This document shows, piece after piece, positions 45,433 to 54,694 of a stretch of 64,000 nt of DNA. Each line of letters starts with the position of its first letter. Within the stretch, counting starts at the first letter, position 1. The DNA is from Luteibacter aegosomatis (lineage in GTDB: Bacteria; Pseudomonadota; Gammaproteobacteria; Xanthomonadales; Rhodanobacteraceae): assembly GCF_023078455.1 (NCBI RefSeq), contig NZ_CP095740.1, positions 4,616,501-4,680,500 of the forward strand, written 5' to 3'. Below the pieces are notes generated by a model. That model searched no databases. It was given only the letters and a program-made list of their open reading frames with translations, and was not told the DNA's origin. A program made the position numbers and the translations under genes.

Positions 45433-45630
45433 TCAGATGCCGGCGTAGCCGCCGAGCGTGTATTCGTCTTCGTCGCTGCGTACCGTGGGCACGACGCGCG
45501 GCCGCAGGGGCATGACGGCCGGGGTGGGCGCGACCGCGTTCGCGGCGGCCTGCTCGGAAGGAGCCAGGTGAACCTCGAGATCGACGTCCGTCGGGTCTTC
45601 GATGAACACGGAAAGTTTCACGGTACGCAT
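45433..45630 (-). CDS. 65-aa protein of unknown function inside the kdp operon
   Basis: A small, soluble protein with a beta-rich N-terminus (MRTVKLSVFIEDPTDVDLEV), a proline- and valine-rich middle (AVAPTPAVMPLRPRVVPTV) and an acidic, tyrosine-containing tail (SDEDEYTLGGYAGI). It has no signal peptide or membrane helix. It starts 13 nt after kdpB and precedes the porin gene by 54 nt. I do not recognise the family. The operon position suggests a regulatory or assembly role for the Kdp complex or its porin, which is conjecture. Confidence 0.6.
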   Translation of the reverse strand: MRTVKLSVFIEDPTDVDLEVHLAPSEQAAANAVAPTPAVMPLRPRVVPTVRSDEDEYTLGGYAGI

Positions 45631-45643
45631 GGGATGCCTCGTG

Positions 45644-47716
45644 TCAGGCCAGTCCGACCAGGACCAGCAGCATGTCGATGAGCTTGATGCCGATGAAGGG
45701 CACCACCACGCCGCCGAGCCCGTAGACGAGCAGGTTGCGGCGAAGCAGGGCGCCCGCGCCGAGCGCGCGATAGGCCACGCCCTTCAGCGCCAGCGGAATG
45801 AGGAAGATGATGATCAGCGCGTTGAAGATCACCGCCGACAGGATCGCGCTCTGCGGCGTCGCCAGGCGCATCACGTTCAACGTGTTCAACGCCGGATACG
45901 TGCTGGCGAACGCGGCCGGGATGATCGCGAAGTACTTGGCGATGTCGTTGGCGATGGAGAAGGTGGTGAGCGCGCCGCGCGTGATCAGCATCTGCTTGCC
46001 GATGCCGACCACCTCGATGAGCTTGGTCGGGTTGGAATCCAGGTCGACCATGTTGCCGGCTTCCTTCGCCGCCTGCGTGCCGCTGTTCATCGCCACGGCC
46101 ACGTCGGCCTGGGCGAGGGCGGGGGCGTCGTTGGTGCCGTCGCCGCACATCGCCACCAGGCGGTTCTCGGCCTGGATGTCGCGAATGAGCTTGAGCTTCG
46201 CTTCCGGCGTCGCCTCGGCGAGGAAATCGTCCACGCCGGCCTCGGCCGCGATCGCCGCCGCGGTGAGCGGGTTGTCGCCGGTGATCATCACCGTGCGGAT
46301 ACCCATGCGGCGCATCTCGGCGAAGCGCTCCTTGATGCCGTCCTTGACGATGTCCTTCAGTTCCACCACGCCCAGGGTGAGCGCACCGTCGACCACCACC
46401 AGCGGCGTGGCGCCGCGGCGGGCCACGTCTTCGGCCATGCGGCGCACCAGCGGAGGCATGTGGCTGTCCTGCGAATCGAGGTAGCGTTCCACCGCGTCCA
46501 TGGCGCCCTTGCGGATGTGTCGCTTGCCGACGTCCACGCCGCTCATGCGGGTCTGCGCGGTGAAAGGCACGAAGACGGCGCGGCGGTCGTCGCCGCGACG
46601 CGATTCCCAGCCGAAGGTCTTCGCCGCGAGGGCGACGATGCTGCGACCTTCCGGCGTTTCGTCGGCGCGCGAGGCCAGTTCGGCCGCTTCGGCCAGCTCG
46701 CGTTCCTCGATGCCCGGCGCCGGATGGAAGGCGACGGCCTGGCGGTTGCCGAGCGTGATGGTGCCGGTCTTGTCCAGCAGCAGCACGTCGACGTCGCCCG
46801 CGGCCTCCACTGCGCGACCGGAAGTGGCGATCACGTTGGCGCGGATCATGCGATCCATGCCGGCGATGCCGATGGCCGAGAGCAGGGCGCCGATGGTGGT
46901 CGGGATCAGGCACACCAGCAGCGCGGTCAGCACGGTGAGGGTGATCGGGCTGCCGGTGCCGGCCGCCTGCACGCTGTAGATGGAATACGGCAACAACGTG
47001 GCGCAAGCCAGCAGGAAGATCAGCGTGAACTTCGCCAGCAGGATGGTCAGCGCGATCTCGTTCGGCGTCTTGCGGCGCGAGGCGCCTTCCACCATCGAAA
47101 TCATGCGGTCGAGGAAGCTCTCGCCCGGGTTGCTGGTAATGCGCACCACCAGCCAGTCCGACAGTACCCGCGTGCCGCCGGTCACGGCGCTGCGATCGCC
47201 GCCGGATTCGCGGATGACGGGAGCGGATTCGCCGGTGATGGCGCTCTCGTCGACGCTGGCGGCGCCGACCACGACTTCGCCGTCGCCGGGCACGGTGTCG
47301 CCCGCCTCCACGAGCACGAAGTGACCGGCACGCAGTTCGCTCGACGGCGTGAACACGATCGCCGCGTCGCGCGAGGCCGACGCCAGCTTCTTCGCCGCCA
47401 CGTCGCGGCGGGAGCCACGCAGCGCATCGGCCTGGGCCTTGCCGCGCCCCTCCGCGAGGGCTTCGGCGAAGTTGGCGAACAGCAACGTGAACCACAGCCA
47501 CAGGGTCACCCAGAAGATGAAGGCCGTGGGCGCCTCGCCATGGCCGGCAAGGGCCTGAATCCACAGCAACGTGGTGAGCACGCTGCACACGAACACGACG
47601 AACATCACCGGGTTGCGGAACTGCGTGCGAGGGGAAAGCTTGGTGAACGCGTCGCGCAGGGCGCGGATCACCAGCGCGCGATCGAAGCCGCGCGGCGCGT
47701 GGGCATGGGTAGTCAT
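45644..47716 (-). CDS. kdpB: Potassium-transporting P-type ATPase subunit KdpB
   Basis: A 690-aa catalytic P1A-type ATPase. The phosphorylated Asp315 lies in [17 protein letters not shown] is at 161-164, and the hinge motif [20 protein letters not shown] is intact. It uses ATP hydrolysis to drive K+ uptake through KdpA. It follows kdpA by 3 nt. Length and motifs are normal for the family. Confidence 0.97.
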   Translation of the reverse strand: MTTHAHAPRGFDRALVIRALRDAFTKLSPRTQFRNPVMFVVFVCSVLTTLLWIQALAGHGEAPTAFIFWVTLWLWFTLLFANFAEALAEGRGKAQADALRGSRRDVAAKKLASASRDAAIVFTPSSELRAGHFVLVEAGDTVPGDGEVVVGAASVDESAITGESAPVIRESGGDRSAVTGGTRVLSDWLVVRITSNPGESFLDRMISMVEGASRRKTPNEIALTILLAKFTLIFLLACATLLPYSIYSVQAAGTGSPITLTVLTALLVCLIPTTIGALLSAIGIAGMDRMIRANVIATSGRAVEAAGDVDVLLLDKTGTITLGNRQAVAFHPAPGIEERELAEAAELASRADETPEGRSIVALAAKTFGWESRRGDDRRAVFVPFTAQTRMSGVDVGKRHIRKGAMDAVERYLDSQDSHMPPLVRRMAEDVARRGATPLVVVDGALTLGVVELKDIVKDGIKERFAEMRRMGIRTVMITGDNPLTAAAIAAEAGVDDFLAEATPEAKLKLIRDIQAENRLVAMCGDGTNDAPALAQADVAVAMNSGTQAAKEAGNMVDLDSNPTKLIEVVGIGKQMLITRGALTTFSIANDIAKYFAIIPAAFASTYPALNTLNVMRLATPQSAILSAVIFNALIIIFLIPLALKGVAYRALGAGALLRRNLLVYGLGGVVVPFIGIKLIDMLLVLVGLA

Positions 47717-47719
47717 GGA

Positions 47720-49441
47720 TCAGTGCCCCGTGACGGACATCAGTTGTTCGGCGATCGGCCCGAGGGCGAGTGCCGGAAGGAAGGTGAGCGCGCCCACGAC
47801 GATGACGACGCAGGCCAGCAGCGCGACGAACAGCGGCGTATGCGTGGGCAGCGTGCCGGCCGACGGAGGCACGTGGCGCTTGGCGGCGAGCGAACCGGCC
47901 ATGGCGAGCATGGCGATGGCCAGCGGGAAGCGGGCCAGGAACATGCAGATGCCGAGCAGCACGTTCCAGAACGGCGTGTTCGCCGAGAGACCGCCGAACG
48001 CGCTTCCGTTGTTGTTCGCCGCCGAGCTCACGGCATAGAGCATCTCGCTGAAACCGTGCGCGCCGGGATTGGCCACGCCCGCGACGCCGGCCGGACTCAT
48101 CACCGCCACGGCCGTGCCGATCACCACCAGCGCGCAGGGAATCAGCACGGCGAGGCTCGCCATCTTCATCTCGTGCGCCTCGATCTTCTTGCCGAGGTAT
48201 TCCGGCGTACGGCCCACCATGAGCCCGGCGATGAATACCGCCACCACGGCGAAGGCGAGCATGCCGTACAGGCCCGAGCCGACGCCGCCGAAGATCACTT
48301 CGCCCAGTTGCATCAGCCACATCGGCACCAGGCCGCCCAGCGGGGTGAACGAATCGTGCATGGCGTTCACCGCGCCGCAGGACGCGGCCGTGGTGATCGC
48401 CGCGAACAGGCCCGACGAAACGATGCCGAAGCGCGTTTCCTTGCCTTCCATGTTGCCGCCGCTCTGCATCGCGGAAGCCTGCGCATCCACGGCCAGGCCA
48501 TGCAGCGCCGGGTTGCCGGCCTGCTCCGCGGCGACGAGGCCGACGGCCAGCGGCAGGAAAATGAGCAGCATGGTGGCCAGGATCGCCCAGCCCTGGCGGC
48601 GGTCGCCCACCATGCTGCCGAAGGTATAGCAAAGCGCCGCAGGGATGACGAAGATCGAGAGCATCTCGATGAAGTTGGAGAACGGCGTCGGATTCTCGAA
48701 CGGGTGCGCGGAGTTGGCGTTGAAGAAGCCACCGCCGTTGGTACCGAGCATCTTGATCGCGATCTGCGAGGCGGCCGGGCCCATCGGCAGGGTCTGCGTG
48801 CCGTGCTGCACCGTGGCCACGTCGAGATACGCCGAGACGTTCTGCACCACGCCCTGGGACACCAGGAGCAGCGCCACCACAAGCGACAACGGCAACAACA
48901 CGTAGAGCGTGGCGCGGGTCATGTCGACCCAGAAATTGCCCACGGCGCTCGCGCCGCGGCGGACGAAACCGCGCACCAGCGCAATGAGCACGGCGATGCC
49001 GGTGGCCGCCGAGAGGAAGTTCTGCACGGCAAGGGCGACGGCCTGGGTGAAGTAGCTCATCGTCGATTCGCCGCCATAAGCCTGCCAGTTGGTATTGCTG
49101 GTGAAGCTGATGGCGGTGTTCATGGCCAGGCCCGGCTCCACCGCGCCGAAATGCTGCGGGTTGAGCGGCAGCCACTGTTGCGTGCGCTGGATGACGTAGA
49201 CGAAGGCCAGCCCCGCCACGTTGAAGGCGAGCATGACGAGGGCGTAGCGCTTCCAGCCCATGTCTTCGTCGGCACGGATGCCGGCGAGCCGATAGAGCAG
49301 GCGTTCGGCGCGGGTGCCGAAGCGGTTGACGCGGTTGGGCTCGTCGGCGAACACGAGGGCCATGTACTGGCCCAGGGGTTTGACGGTGGCGAGCAGCACG
49401 GCCACGAAGAGGCCGACCTGGAAGAAGTCGTTCGCGGTCAT
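47720..49441 (-). CDS. kdpA: Potassium-transporting ATPase subunit KdpA
   Basis: A 573-aa channel-like K+-translocating subunit with about ten helices. Selectivity-filter segments are visible: TSNTNWQAYGGES, GTNGGGFFNANSAHPFENPT, SCGAVNAM and SSAANNNGSAFGGL. The start is the ATG at 49441, which overlaps the kdpF stop codon (ATGA). The open frame upstream of it is kdpF read out of phase. Confidence 0.96.
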   Translation of the reverse strand: MTANDFFQVGLFVAVLLATVKPLGQYMALVFADEPNRVNRFGTRAERLLYRLAGIRADEDMGWKRYALVMLAFNVAGLAFVYVIQRTQQWLPLNPQHFGAVEPGLAMNTAISFTSNTNWQAYGGESTMSYFTQAVALAVQNFLSAATGIAVLIALVRGFVRRGASAVGNFWVDMTRATLYVLLPLSLVVALLLVSQGVVQNVSAYLDVATVQHGTQTLPMGPAASQIAIKMLGTNGGGFFNANSAHPFENPTPFSNFIEMLSIFVIPAALCYTFGSMVGDRRQGWAILATMLLIFLPLAVGLVAAEQAGNPALHGLAVDAQASAMQSGGNMEGKETRFGIVSSGLFAAITTAASCGAVNAMHDSFTPLGGLVPMWLMQLGEVIFGGVGSGLYGMLAFAVVAVFIAGLMVGRTPEYLGKKIEAHEMKMASLAVLIPCALVVIGTAVAVMSPAGVAGVANPGAHGFSEMLYAVSSAANNNGSAFGGLSANTPFWNVLLGICMFLARFPLAIAMLAMAGSLAAKRHVPPSAGTLPTHTPLFVALLACVVIVVGALTFLPALALGPIAEQLMSVTGH

Positions 49442-49530
49442 TCGAACCACTCCGGCTTCAGAAGGGCCACGCACAGGTAGCCCGCGAGAGCCACCGCGAT
49501 CACGGTGGCTGCGGCGTAAACGAGGGACAT
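49438..49530 (-). CDS. kdpF: KdpF small membrane subunit
   Basis: A 30-aa single-helix peptide, MSLVYAAATVIAVALAGYLC followed by VALLKPEWFE. The C-terminal LLKPEWF is characteristic of KdpF, which stabilises the KdpFABC complex. It overlaps kdpA by 4 nt. GAGGAA lies upstream of the ATG at 49530. Confidence 0.85.
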   Translation of the reverse strand: MSLVYAAATVIAVALAGYLCVALLKPEWFE

Positions 49531-49540
49531 GGCGGCTTCC

Positions 49541-49630
49541 TCAGCGGCGACCCAGGCGGTCGCAGATCATCAGGAAGCCGATCGTCATGGCGGTGAGCAC
49601 GACGACGAGGAGAACGTACAGGAATTCCAC
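49541..49630 (-). CDS. 29-aa membrane peptide upstream of kdpF
   Basis: A short frame starting with GTG: MEFLYVLLVVVLTAMTIGFL followed by MICDRLGRR. It has one hydrophobic helix and a charged C-terminus, and ends 10 nt before kdpF. Its ribosome site is weak. Similar small peptides are often found before kdpF in proteobacteria, which favours it being real, but expression is unproven. Confidence 0.6.
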   Translation of the reverse strand: MEFLYVLLVVVLTAMTIGFLMICDRLGRR

Positions 49631-49708
49631 GTGAGCGGTCCGTCGGTTGGGGACGGTGCGCATTCTTGGGGTTCGTGGATATTTACGGTGTATCGCCGTG
49701 GGGGTGGG

Positions 49709-49726
49709 GCGTAACGTTTGCGTAAA
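49709..49726 (-). promoter_or_regulatory. Candidate KdpE site upstream of the kdp operon
   Basis: On the plus strand GCGTAAC (49709-49715) and GCGTAAA (49720-49726) are direct repeats 11 bp apart, about 80-95 bp upstream of the 29-aa start. OmpR-family regulators such as KdpE bind tandem half-sites with this spacing, and the region is T-rich and followed by C-runs on the kdp strand, like the known kdp promoter. No further gene lies between here and the peptidase. Confidence 0.4.
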
Positions 49727-49744
49727 TTTTCAGGAAAGAGTGGG

Positions 49745-49781
49745 AGACACTGGGCCCCTGCCTGCGCAGGGCGACGTGAGG
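49745..49781. repeat. Short palindromic repeat, family B, copy 5
   Basis: AGACACTGGGCCCCTGCCTG followed by CGCAGGGCGACGTGAGG, in the orientation of copy 1. It forms an inverted pair with copy 6, separated by about 30 bp. Confidence 0.65.
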
Positions 49782-49810
49782 TTCCATGGTGCGCAGCGAT
49801 GAATCTTGCC

Positions 49811-49850
49811 CCTCGTCGCCCCTGCGCAGGCAGGGGCCCAGCGTCTTTCG
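49811..49850. repeat. Short palindromic repeat, family B, copy 6
   Basis: CCTCGTCGCCCCTGCGCAGG followed by CAGGGGCCCAGCGTCTTTCG, oriented as copy 2. It ends 5 nt before the stop codon of the S9 peptidase gene. Confidence 0.7.
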
Positions 49851-49854
49851 TCAC

Positions 49855-52254
49855 CTACCGCGCCGAACCTTCCAACCGCTCCCGGAACAGCTCATCGATC
49901 CGCCGGTACTCGTCGAACCACGAATCGGCATGCACGAACCCGTGCCGCTCCATCGGATACAGCGACATCCAGAAGTTCTTCTTATGGAGCTCGATGAAGC
50001 GCTGGTAGAGCCGGATCGAATCGCTCGCCAGCACGTTGTCGTCGATCAGACCATGCTCGATCAGCAAGGGGTCGGCCAGCTTGTCGGCATAGCGGATCGG
50101 CGAGCTGGTGGCGTAGGCCTCCGGATCGAGCTGCGGGTCATTGAGGATGTTCGAGGTGTACTCGTGGTTGTAGCTGGTCCAGTCGCTGACCGGTCGCAAG
50201 GCGGCGCCCGCCGCGAATTCGCCCGGCGCGCGCAAGAGGGCCATCAGCGTCATGAAACCGCCGTAGCTGCCGCCGTAGATGCCCACGCGCTTGCCGTCGA
50301 CGCCCTGCTGCTTCACCAGCCAGGCCTTGCCGTCGAGCAGGTCTTCCAGCTCGGGATGGCCCATCTGCCGGTAGATCGCCGTGCGCCAGTCGCGGCCGTA
50401 GCCCTTCGACGCGCGGTAATCCATGTCGAGCACCACGTAACCGCGTTCCACGAGCAGGTTGTGGAACATCTGCTCGCGGAAATACGCCGGATAGGACAGG
50501 TGAACGTTCTGCAGGTAACCCGCGCCATGCACGAAGAGCACGGCCGGCCGGCCCGTCGCGTTGCCCTTGGCGTAGAGCTTCGCGTAGATCGTGCCCGCGC
50601 CGTGGGTGGAGGGAATCTCCACGATGCGCGGCGCCAGCCAGTCGTGGGCCTTGTAGGCGGGCTTGAGCGTGTCGGTAAGGTCACGCGCGCCGTTGCCGTC
50701 GGTGCTCGTCACCGCCAGTTGCGACGGCACGTAGGGCGAGGAATGCAGCACCGCCAGCATGCGGCCGTCGGGCGAGAGCGTGAAGTCGTCCATGCCTTCG
50801 TAGCGGGTGACGCGCGCGAGCTCGCCGCCCGTGGACGGCACCTTGTAGACGTCGTAGCTGTACGGCGCCACCTTGTTGCTGCGCACGTAGAACGTGGCGC
50901 CGTCGGGCGACAGCACGGGGTGGTCCACCTCGAAACGCCCGCTCGTGAGCGCGCGCGGCTTGCCGTCGAGGGGGCGCACGTAGAGCTGCGAGTAGCCGCT
51001 TTCCTCGCTCAGGTACCACAGCGTGCGACCGTCGCGCAGCCAGCCGAAGTCGTTGTCGTCCCAGTTGATCCAGGCGGTGTCGGTGAGGCGATGACGGCTC
51101 ACCAGCGCATGGCGGTCGAAGTCCACCGTGGCGATCCAGCGGTCCTTGTTGTCGATCGCGCGCAACTGCACGGCGACCTGGCCGCCGTCGTCGCTCCAGA
51201 CGATGCCGGGGCTGTATTCGCCGTTGACGATCAGCGGGCGCTTCTTCGGCGCGGCCAGCGCGTCGGCGCGCTCGGTCTTGCCGTCCTTGCGCAAGGCGGC
51301 CACGGTCTTCGCGCGGACGTCGGCCAGCGGGTCGCCGCCGATGCCGGGCAGCGACGCCGTGTCGAGGTCGAAGCTCAGGTGCCGGCGCAGGTCGAGCAGG
51401 CGCAGCGACTGTGGCGCCGGATCGTTGCGACCCACGTAGGAGCGGGTGGCCTCGGTTTCGGCATAACCGGAGTCGGTCACATAATGGGTGAGGTCGGCGA
51501 TCTTGCCCGCGTCGGCGTCCTTGGCCTGGGTGACCACGAGCATCCAGTGGCCGTCGGGCGAGAGCGAGGTATCGGCCACGGAGAGGTTCTTGCCGAGGTA
51601 GAACGGCTCCGGTGCGCGACCCGGGTCGACCGCCGCGAGCGCATCGGCATCGGCATGCATCGCGTCCTCGTCGCCGCGAAGCTTGCGCAGCGTCGAGAAC
51701 AGCGCCTGCTGGTCCTCCTTGAGGTCGTCGTCCTTGCGTACCTTCGGATCGTCCTCGGTCTTCAGCACGGCGGCCGGTGCGGCGGCGCCCGAGACGCTCC
51801 ACACGAACCAGTCGTTGCCGCTGCGATAGGTCAGCAGGCGGCCGTCGAGCGAGAAGCGCGGATCGCGCTCGGTCGCGGTGCTGCGGGTAACCTGCACGGT
51901 GGTGCCGCCGGCGAGGTCGCGTACGAAGATGTCGCCGTGACGCACGAACGCCGCGTGGCGATGCGCTCGATCGAACACGGGTTGCGAGCCGTCGGCCGCC
52001 GCGACGGCGGCGGGATCGAGGCGCTCCGGCGCGCCACCGGTGGCCGCCACGCGGTAGAGATCGCGCACGGGGCTGCCGTCGCGCTTGAGCGAGTAGTAGA
52101 CGTGGCTGCCGTCGACGCTCCAGTAAGGCGTTTCCACCGCGGGGCCGATCCAGTCGGGGTCGGCCATGATCGTTTCCATGTCCAGCGGCGGGGAAGCGGC
52201 GAGCGCCGGTGCGGCGGACAGGGCGGTGAGAAGGGCGGCGGCGAGTACGCGCAT
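49855..52254 (-). CDS. S9-family secreted peptidase, DPP IV/acylaminoacyl-peptidase-like
   Basis: A 799-aa serine peptidase with signal peptide MRVLAAALLTALSAAPALA. A beta-propeller of about 500 residues (repeated WSVDGSHVYYS / LSPDGHWMLVV-type blades) is followed by a C-terminal alpha/beta-hydrolase domain with the nucleophile GIYGGSYGGFMTLMALL, the acid in HGLIDDNV and the His in MERHGFVH. This is the S9B/S9C layout. It is probably periplasmic and cleaves peptides near the N-terminus. I choose the ATG at 52254; an in-frame TTG five codons upstream gives no better signal. Confidence 0.88.
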   Translation of the reverse strand: MRVLAAALLTALSAAPALAASPPLDMETIMADPDWIGPAVETPYWSVDGSHVYYSLKRDGSPVRDLYRVAATGGAPERLDPAAVAAADGSQPVFDRAHRHAAFVRHGDIFVRDLAGGTTVQVTRSTATERDPRFSLDGRLLTYRSGNDWFVWSVSGAAAPAAVLKTEDDPKVRKDDDLKEDQQALFSTLRKLRGDEDAMHADADALAAVDPGRAPEPFYLGKNLSVADTSLSPDGHWMLVVTQAKDADAGKIADLTHYVTDSGYAETEATRSYVGRNDPAPQSLRLLDLRRHLSFDLDTASLPGIGGDPLADVRAKTVAALRKDGKTERADALAAPKKRPLIVNGEYSPGIVWSDDGGQVAVQLRAIDNKDRWIATVDFDRHALVSRHRLTDTAWINWDDNDFGWLRDGRTLWYLSEESGYSQLYVRPLDGKPRALTSGRFEVDHPVLSPDGATFYVRSNKVAPYSYDVYKVPSTGGELARVTRYEGMDDFTLSPDGRMLAVLHSSPYVPSQLAVTSTDGNGARDLTDTLKPAYKAHDWLAPRIVEIPSTHGAGTIYAKLYAKGNATGRPAVLFVHGAGYLQNVHLSYPAYFREQMFHNLLVERGYVVLDMDYRASKGYGRDWRTAIYRQMGHPELEDLLDGKAWLVKQQGVDGKRVGIYGGSYGGFMTLMALLRAPGEFAAGAALRPVSDWTSYNHEYTSNILNDPQLDPEAYATSSPIRYADKLADPLLIEHGLIDDNVLASDSIRLYQRFIELHKKNFWMSLYPMERHGFVHADSWFDEYRRIDELFRERLEGSAR

Positions 52255-52295
52255 CAGGACATTCCGCAAGTTACAAAACGGCGAGGATAACTGGA

Positions 52296-52373
52296 TTCGC
52301 CGATACGATCGGCTCCCACCCCTTCGGTAGGAAGGTGGCTACCGAAGGGGTGGGAGCCGATCGTATCGGCGAA
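52296..52373. repeat. BIME-like palindrome, family A, copy 3
   Basis: A 78-bp inverted repeat, TTCGCCGATACGATCGGCTC at the left end matching GAGCCGATCGTATCGGCGAA at the right, with CCCACCCCTTCGGTAGG near the centre. It lies between two divergent peptidase genes, so it cannot act as their terminator. Confidence 0.82.
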
Positions 52374-52480
52374 AACACCATGCCTCATGCATTCACTCCC
52401 GTAGCCGTTACTGCCGGCAGGGGTGCCGAAGGTCACCCCTTTGCTAGGCTCGGGCTCTCCTTCCTCCCCGGGGACATCCC

Positions 52481-54583
52481 ATGCGCACCCTCTACCCTCG
52501 CCTGCTCGCCGCGAGCCTGCTCGTGGCCTGCGGCGCCCACGCCGCCACGAACACCCCGCCGCCGACACCCAAGCGCATGGTGTCCGAAACCCTCGCCGGC
52601 GTGCCGGTGAACGATCCCTACCGCTGGCTGGAAAACCCCGACGCGACCGACGTGAAGCAGTGGATCGACGCGCAGAACACCTATACGGAAGCCACCATCG
52701 GCAAGGCGCCGCTGGGCAAGGAGCTCAGCGCGCGCATCCGCGAACTGGCGATCACCTCGACCACGCGCTCGTCGCCCACGCTGGCCGGCGGCACGCTGTT
52801 CTATTTCGAGAACACGCCCCCGCAGCCGCAGCCCGTGCTGGTGGCGAAGGCCTGGCCCGATGGACCGGTGCGTACCCTGGTCGACCTCAACAAGGGCGAC
52901 GGCAACACCGCCATCACCGAATACTGGCCCTCGCCAAGCGGCCGCTACCTCGCCTACGGTACCGCCGAGGGCGGCAGCGAGCTGACCACCATCCACGTGC
53001 TCGACACGACCACCGGCAAGGCCTTGCCCGATGAACTGCCCTGGGCGGGTGGCGGCACCACGCCGCAGGCGCTGGCCTGGGATGCCGACGAGAAGGGCGT
53101 CACCTATGCCCGCTTCGACGCGCCCACCAAGGACAAGCCCCTGCGCGAGTTCGACGCCTACCTCGCCCACCATGTGCTCGGCCAGCCGCCGTCGAAAGAC
53201 ACCGTCGTCTTCGGCAAGGGCTACTCCGACGTGGCCGAATACGTTCTCCACGACGGCAACGGCGGCAAGAGCACGGCGCTGCTCGCCAACGAGGGCGACG
53301 GCGGCCCGGCCGAGGTGTTCCTGCGCAACGGCAACGGCGCGTTCCGCAAGCTGCTCGGCCACGACGCCGACGTGCGTTCGGCGAGCTGGGTGGGCAACCG
53401 CCTGTTCGTGGTGACCTTCGCCGGCGCGCCGCGTGGCAAGGTGGTGGCCTTCGATACCGACGGCAAGCGCAGCGATGTGCTGCCCGAAGGCGAGGGCGCC
53501 ATCCAGCGCGTCACCGCGTTGGGCGACGGCTTCCTCGTGGTGCGCAGCGCCGGTCCCGACTGGTGGGCCGACCAGTACGACGGCAAGTCCGCCTTCGTGC
53601 GCCGCGTGCCCTTGCCGGCCACCGGCATCGTCATCGGCGGCGTGGCCGCCGAGAAGGGCCAGGCCAAGGCGCTCATCACCTACGCCGGCTGGACCGTGCC
53701 GCCGCACTGGGCCGAATACGACGGCAACACCGGTGCGCTGAAGACGGTGTTCGAAGTGAAGCCGGCCGCCGATTACTCGAAGGTGCGCGTGACCCGCGTC
53801 GAAGGCACCTCCAAGGACGGCACCAAGATTCCCGTCACCGTGATCGCGATGGACGGCACCACGCCCAACGGCAAGCGCCCCACCATCCTCTATGGCTACG
53901 GCGGCTTCGATATCCCGACGACTCCGAATTTCATCGGGCCGAACCTCGCCTGGATCGAACGCGGCGGCGTGCTCGCGTACGCGAACATCCGCGGCGGCAA
54001 CGAGTACGGCGAGGCCTGGCACGAGCAGGGACAGAAGACGCGCAAGCAGAACGTGTTCGACGACTTCTACGCCGCATCGCAAGCACTCATCGACACGAAG
54101 TGGACCGACACCAGGCACCTGGGCATCCTCGGCGGCAGCAACGGCGGCCTGCTTATGGGCGCCTCGCTCGTGCAGCATCCGGAACAGTACCGCGCGGTGG
54201 TGGCGATGGTCGGCATCTATGACGTGCCGCGCCACGAGACCGCCTTCGCCAATGGCCCCTACAACCGCAGCGAATACGGCTCGGTGAAGGATCCCGCCAT
54301 CGCCCGGGCGATGCTCGCCTACTCGCCGTTGCACAACGTCAAGCCGAACACCAGGTACCCGGCCGTGCTGTTCACCACCGGCGCCAACGACCCGCGCGTG
54401 GCCCCATGGCAGTCGCGCAAGTTCGCCGCCGCCGTGCAGGACGCCAGCACCTCGGGCTACCCCGTGCTGCTGCTCACCCGCATGAACGCCGGCCACGGCA
54501 TCGGCGCGCCTTTCAGCCAGCGCGTCGGCAACGCGGCGCTGTCGATGACGTTCTTCGCCACGGAACTGGGCCTGGGCGAGTAA
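52481..54583 (+). CDS. Prolyl oligopeptidase (S9A)
   Basis: A 700-aa serine peptidase of the prolyl oligopeptidase subfamily that cleaves short peptides after proline. It has a signal peptide (LLAASLLVACGAHA), the N-terminal segment VNDPYRWLENPDA typical of POP, a seven-bladed propeller, and a catalytic domain with the Ser in ILGGSNGGLLMGASL, the Asp in TTGANDPRVAPWQS and the His in NAGHGIGAPF. Periplasmic location is predicted. GGGGAC precedes the ATG. It is divergent from the other S9 peptidase across a BIME-like element. Confidence 0.93.
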   Translation: MRTLYPRLLAASLLVACGAHAATNTPPPTPKRMVSETLAGVPVNDPYRWLENPDATDVKQWIDAQNTYTEATIGKAPLGKELSARIRELAITSTTRSSPTLAGGTLFYFENTPPQPQPVLVAKAWPDGPVRTLVDLNKGDGNTAITEYWPSPSGRYLAYGTAEGGSELTTIHVLDTTTGKALPDELPWAGGGTTPQALAWDADEKGVTYARFDAPTKDKPLREFDAYLAHHVLGQPPSKDTVVFGKGYSDVAEYVLHDGNGGKSTALLANEGDGGPAEVFLRNGNGAFRKLLGHDADVRSASWVGNRLFVVTFAGAPRGKVVAFDTDGKRSDVLPEGEGAIQRVTALGDGFLVVRSAGPDWWADQYDGKSAFVRRVPLPATGIVIGGVAAEKGQAKALITYAGWTVPPHWAEYDGNTGALKTVFEVKPAADYSKVRVTRVEGTSKDGTKIPVTVIAMDGTTPNGKRPTILYGYGGFDIPTTPNFIGPNLAWIERGGVLAYANIRGGNEYGEAWHEQGQKTRKQNVFDDFYAASQALIDTKWTDTRHLGILGGSNGGLLMGASLVQHPEQYRAVVAMVGIYDVPRHETAFANGPYNRSEYGSVKDPAIARAMLAYSPLHNVKPNTRYPAVLFTTGANDPRVAPWQSRKFAAAVQDASTSGYPVLLLTRMNAGHGIGAPFSQRVGNAALSMTFFATELGLGE

Positions 54584-54616
54584 CGCGTCCGGGCTCGAAG
54601 CGCCGGGCACGCGCCA

Positions 54617-54661
54617 TCAACTAGCTCTATAGTTGACAAGCGTGTCCGGCGCGCGTATCTC
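54617..54661 (+). promoter_or_regulatory. Promoter and candidate operator of the BlaI-BlaR1-like pair
   Basis: TTGACA (54633-54638) and TATCTC (54656-54661) are separated by 17 bp, a good sigma-70 promoter. The perfect 7-bp dyad TCAACTA-N6-TAGTTGA (54617-54636) covers the -35 region, where a BlaI-family repressor dimer would bind. Its sequence differs from the TACA-N2-TGTA sites of the staphylococcal protein. Confidence 0.65.
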
Positions 54662-54694
54662 TATCGCGGCCGCAATGCACGGGATGGGACGCGC

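Noticed and set aside
45618..49175. A 1185-codon minus-strand frame across kdpA and kdpB in another phase
   Set aside because: It is an out-of-phase shadow of the kdp genes with Arg/Pro-rich content.
45602..49480. A 1292-codon plus-strand open frame opposite kdpA and kdpB
   Set aside because: Composition is His/Arg/Asp/Gln-rich, the usual antisense pattern of high-GC genes; kdpA and kdpB on the other strand have complete motifs.
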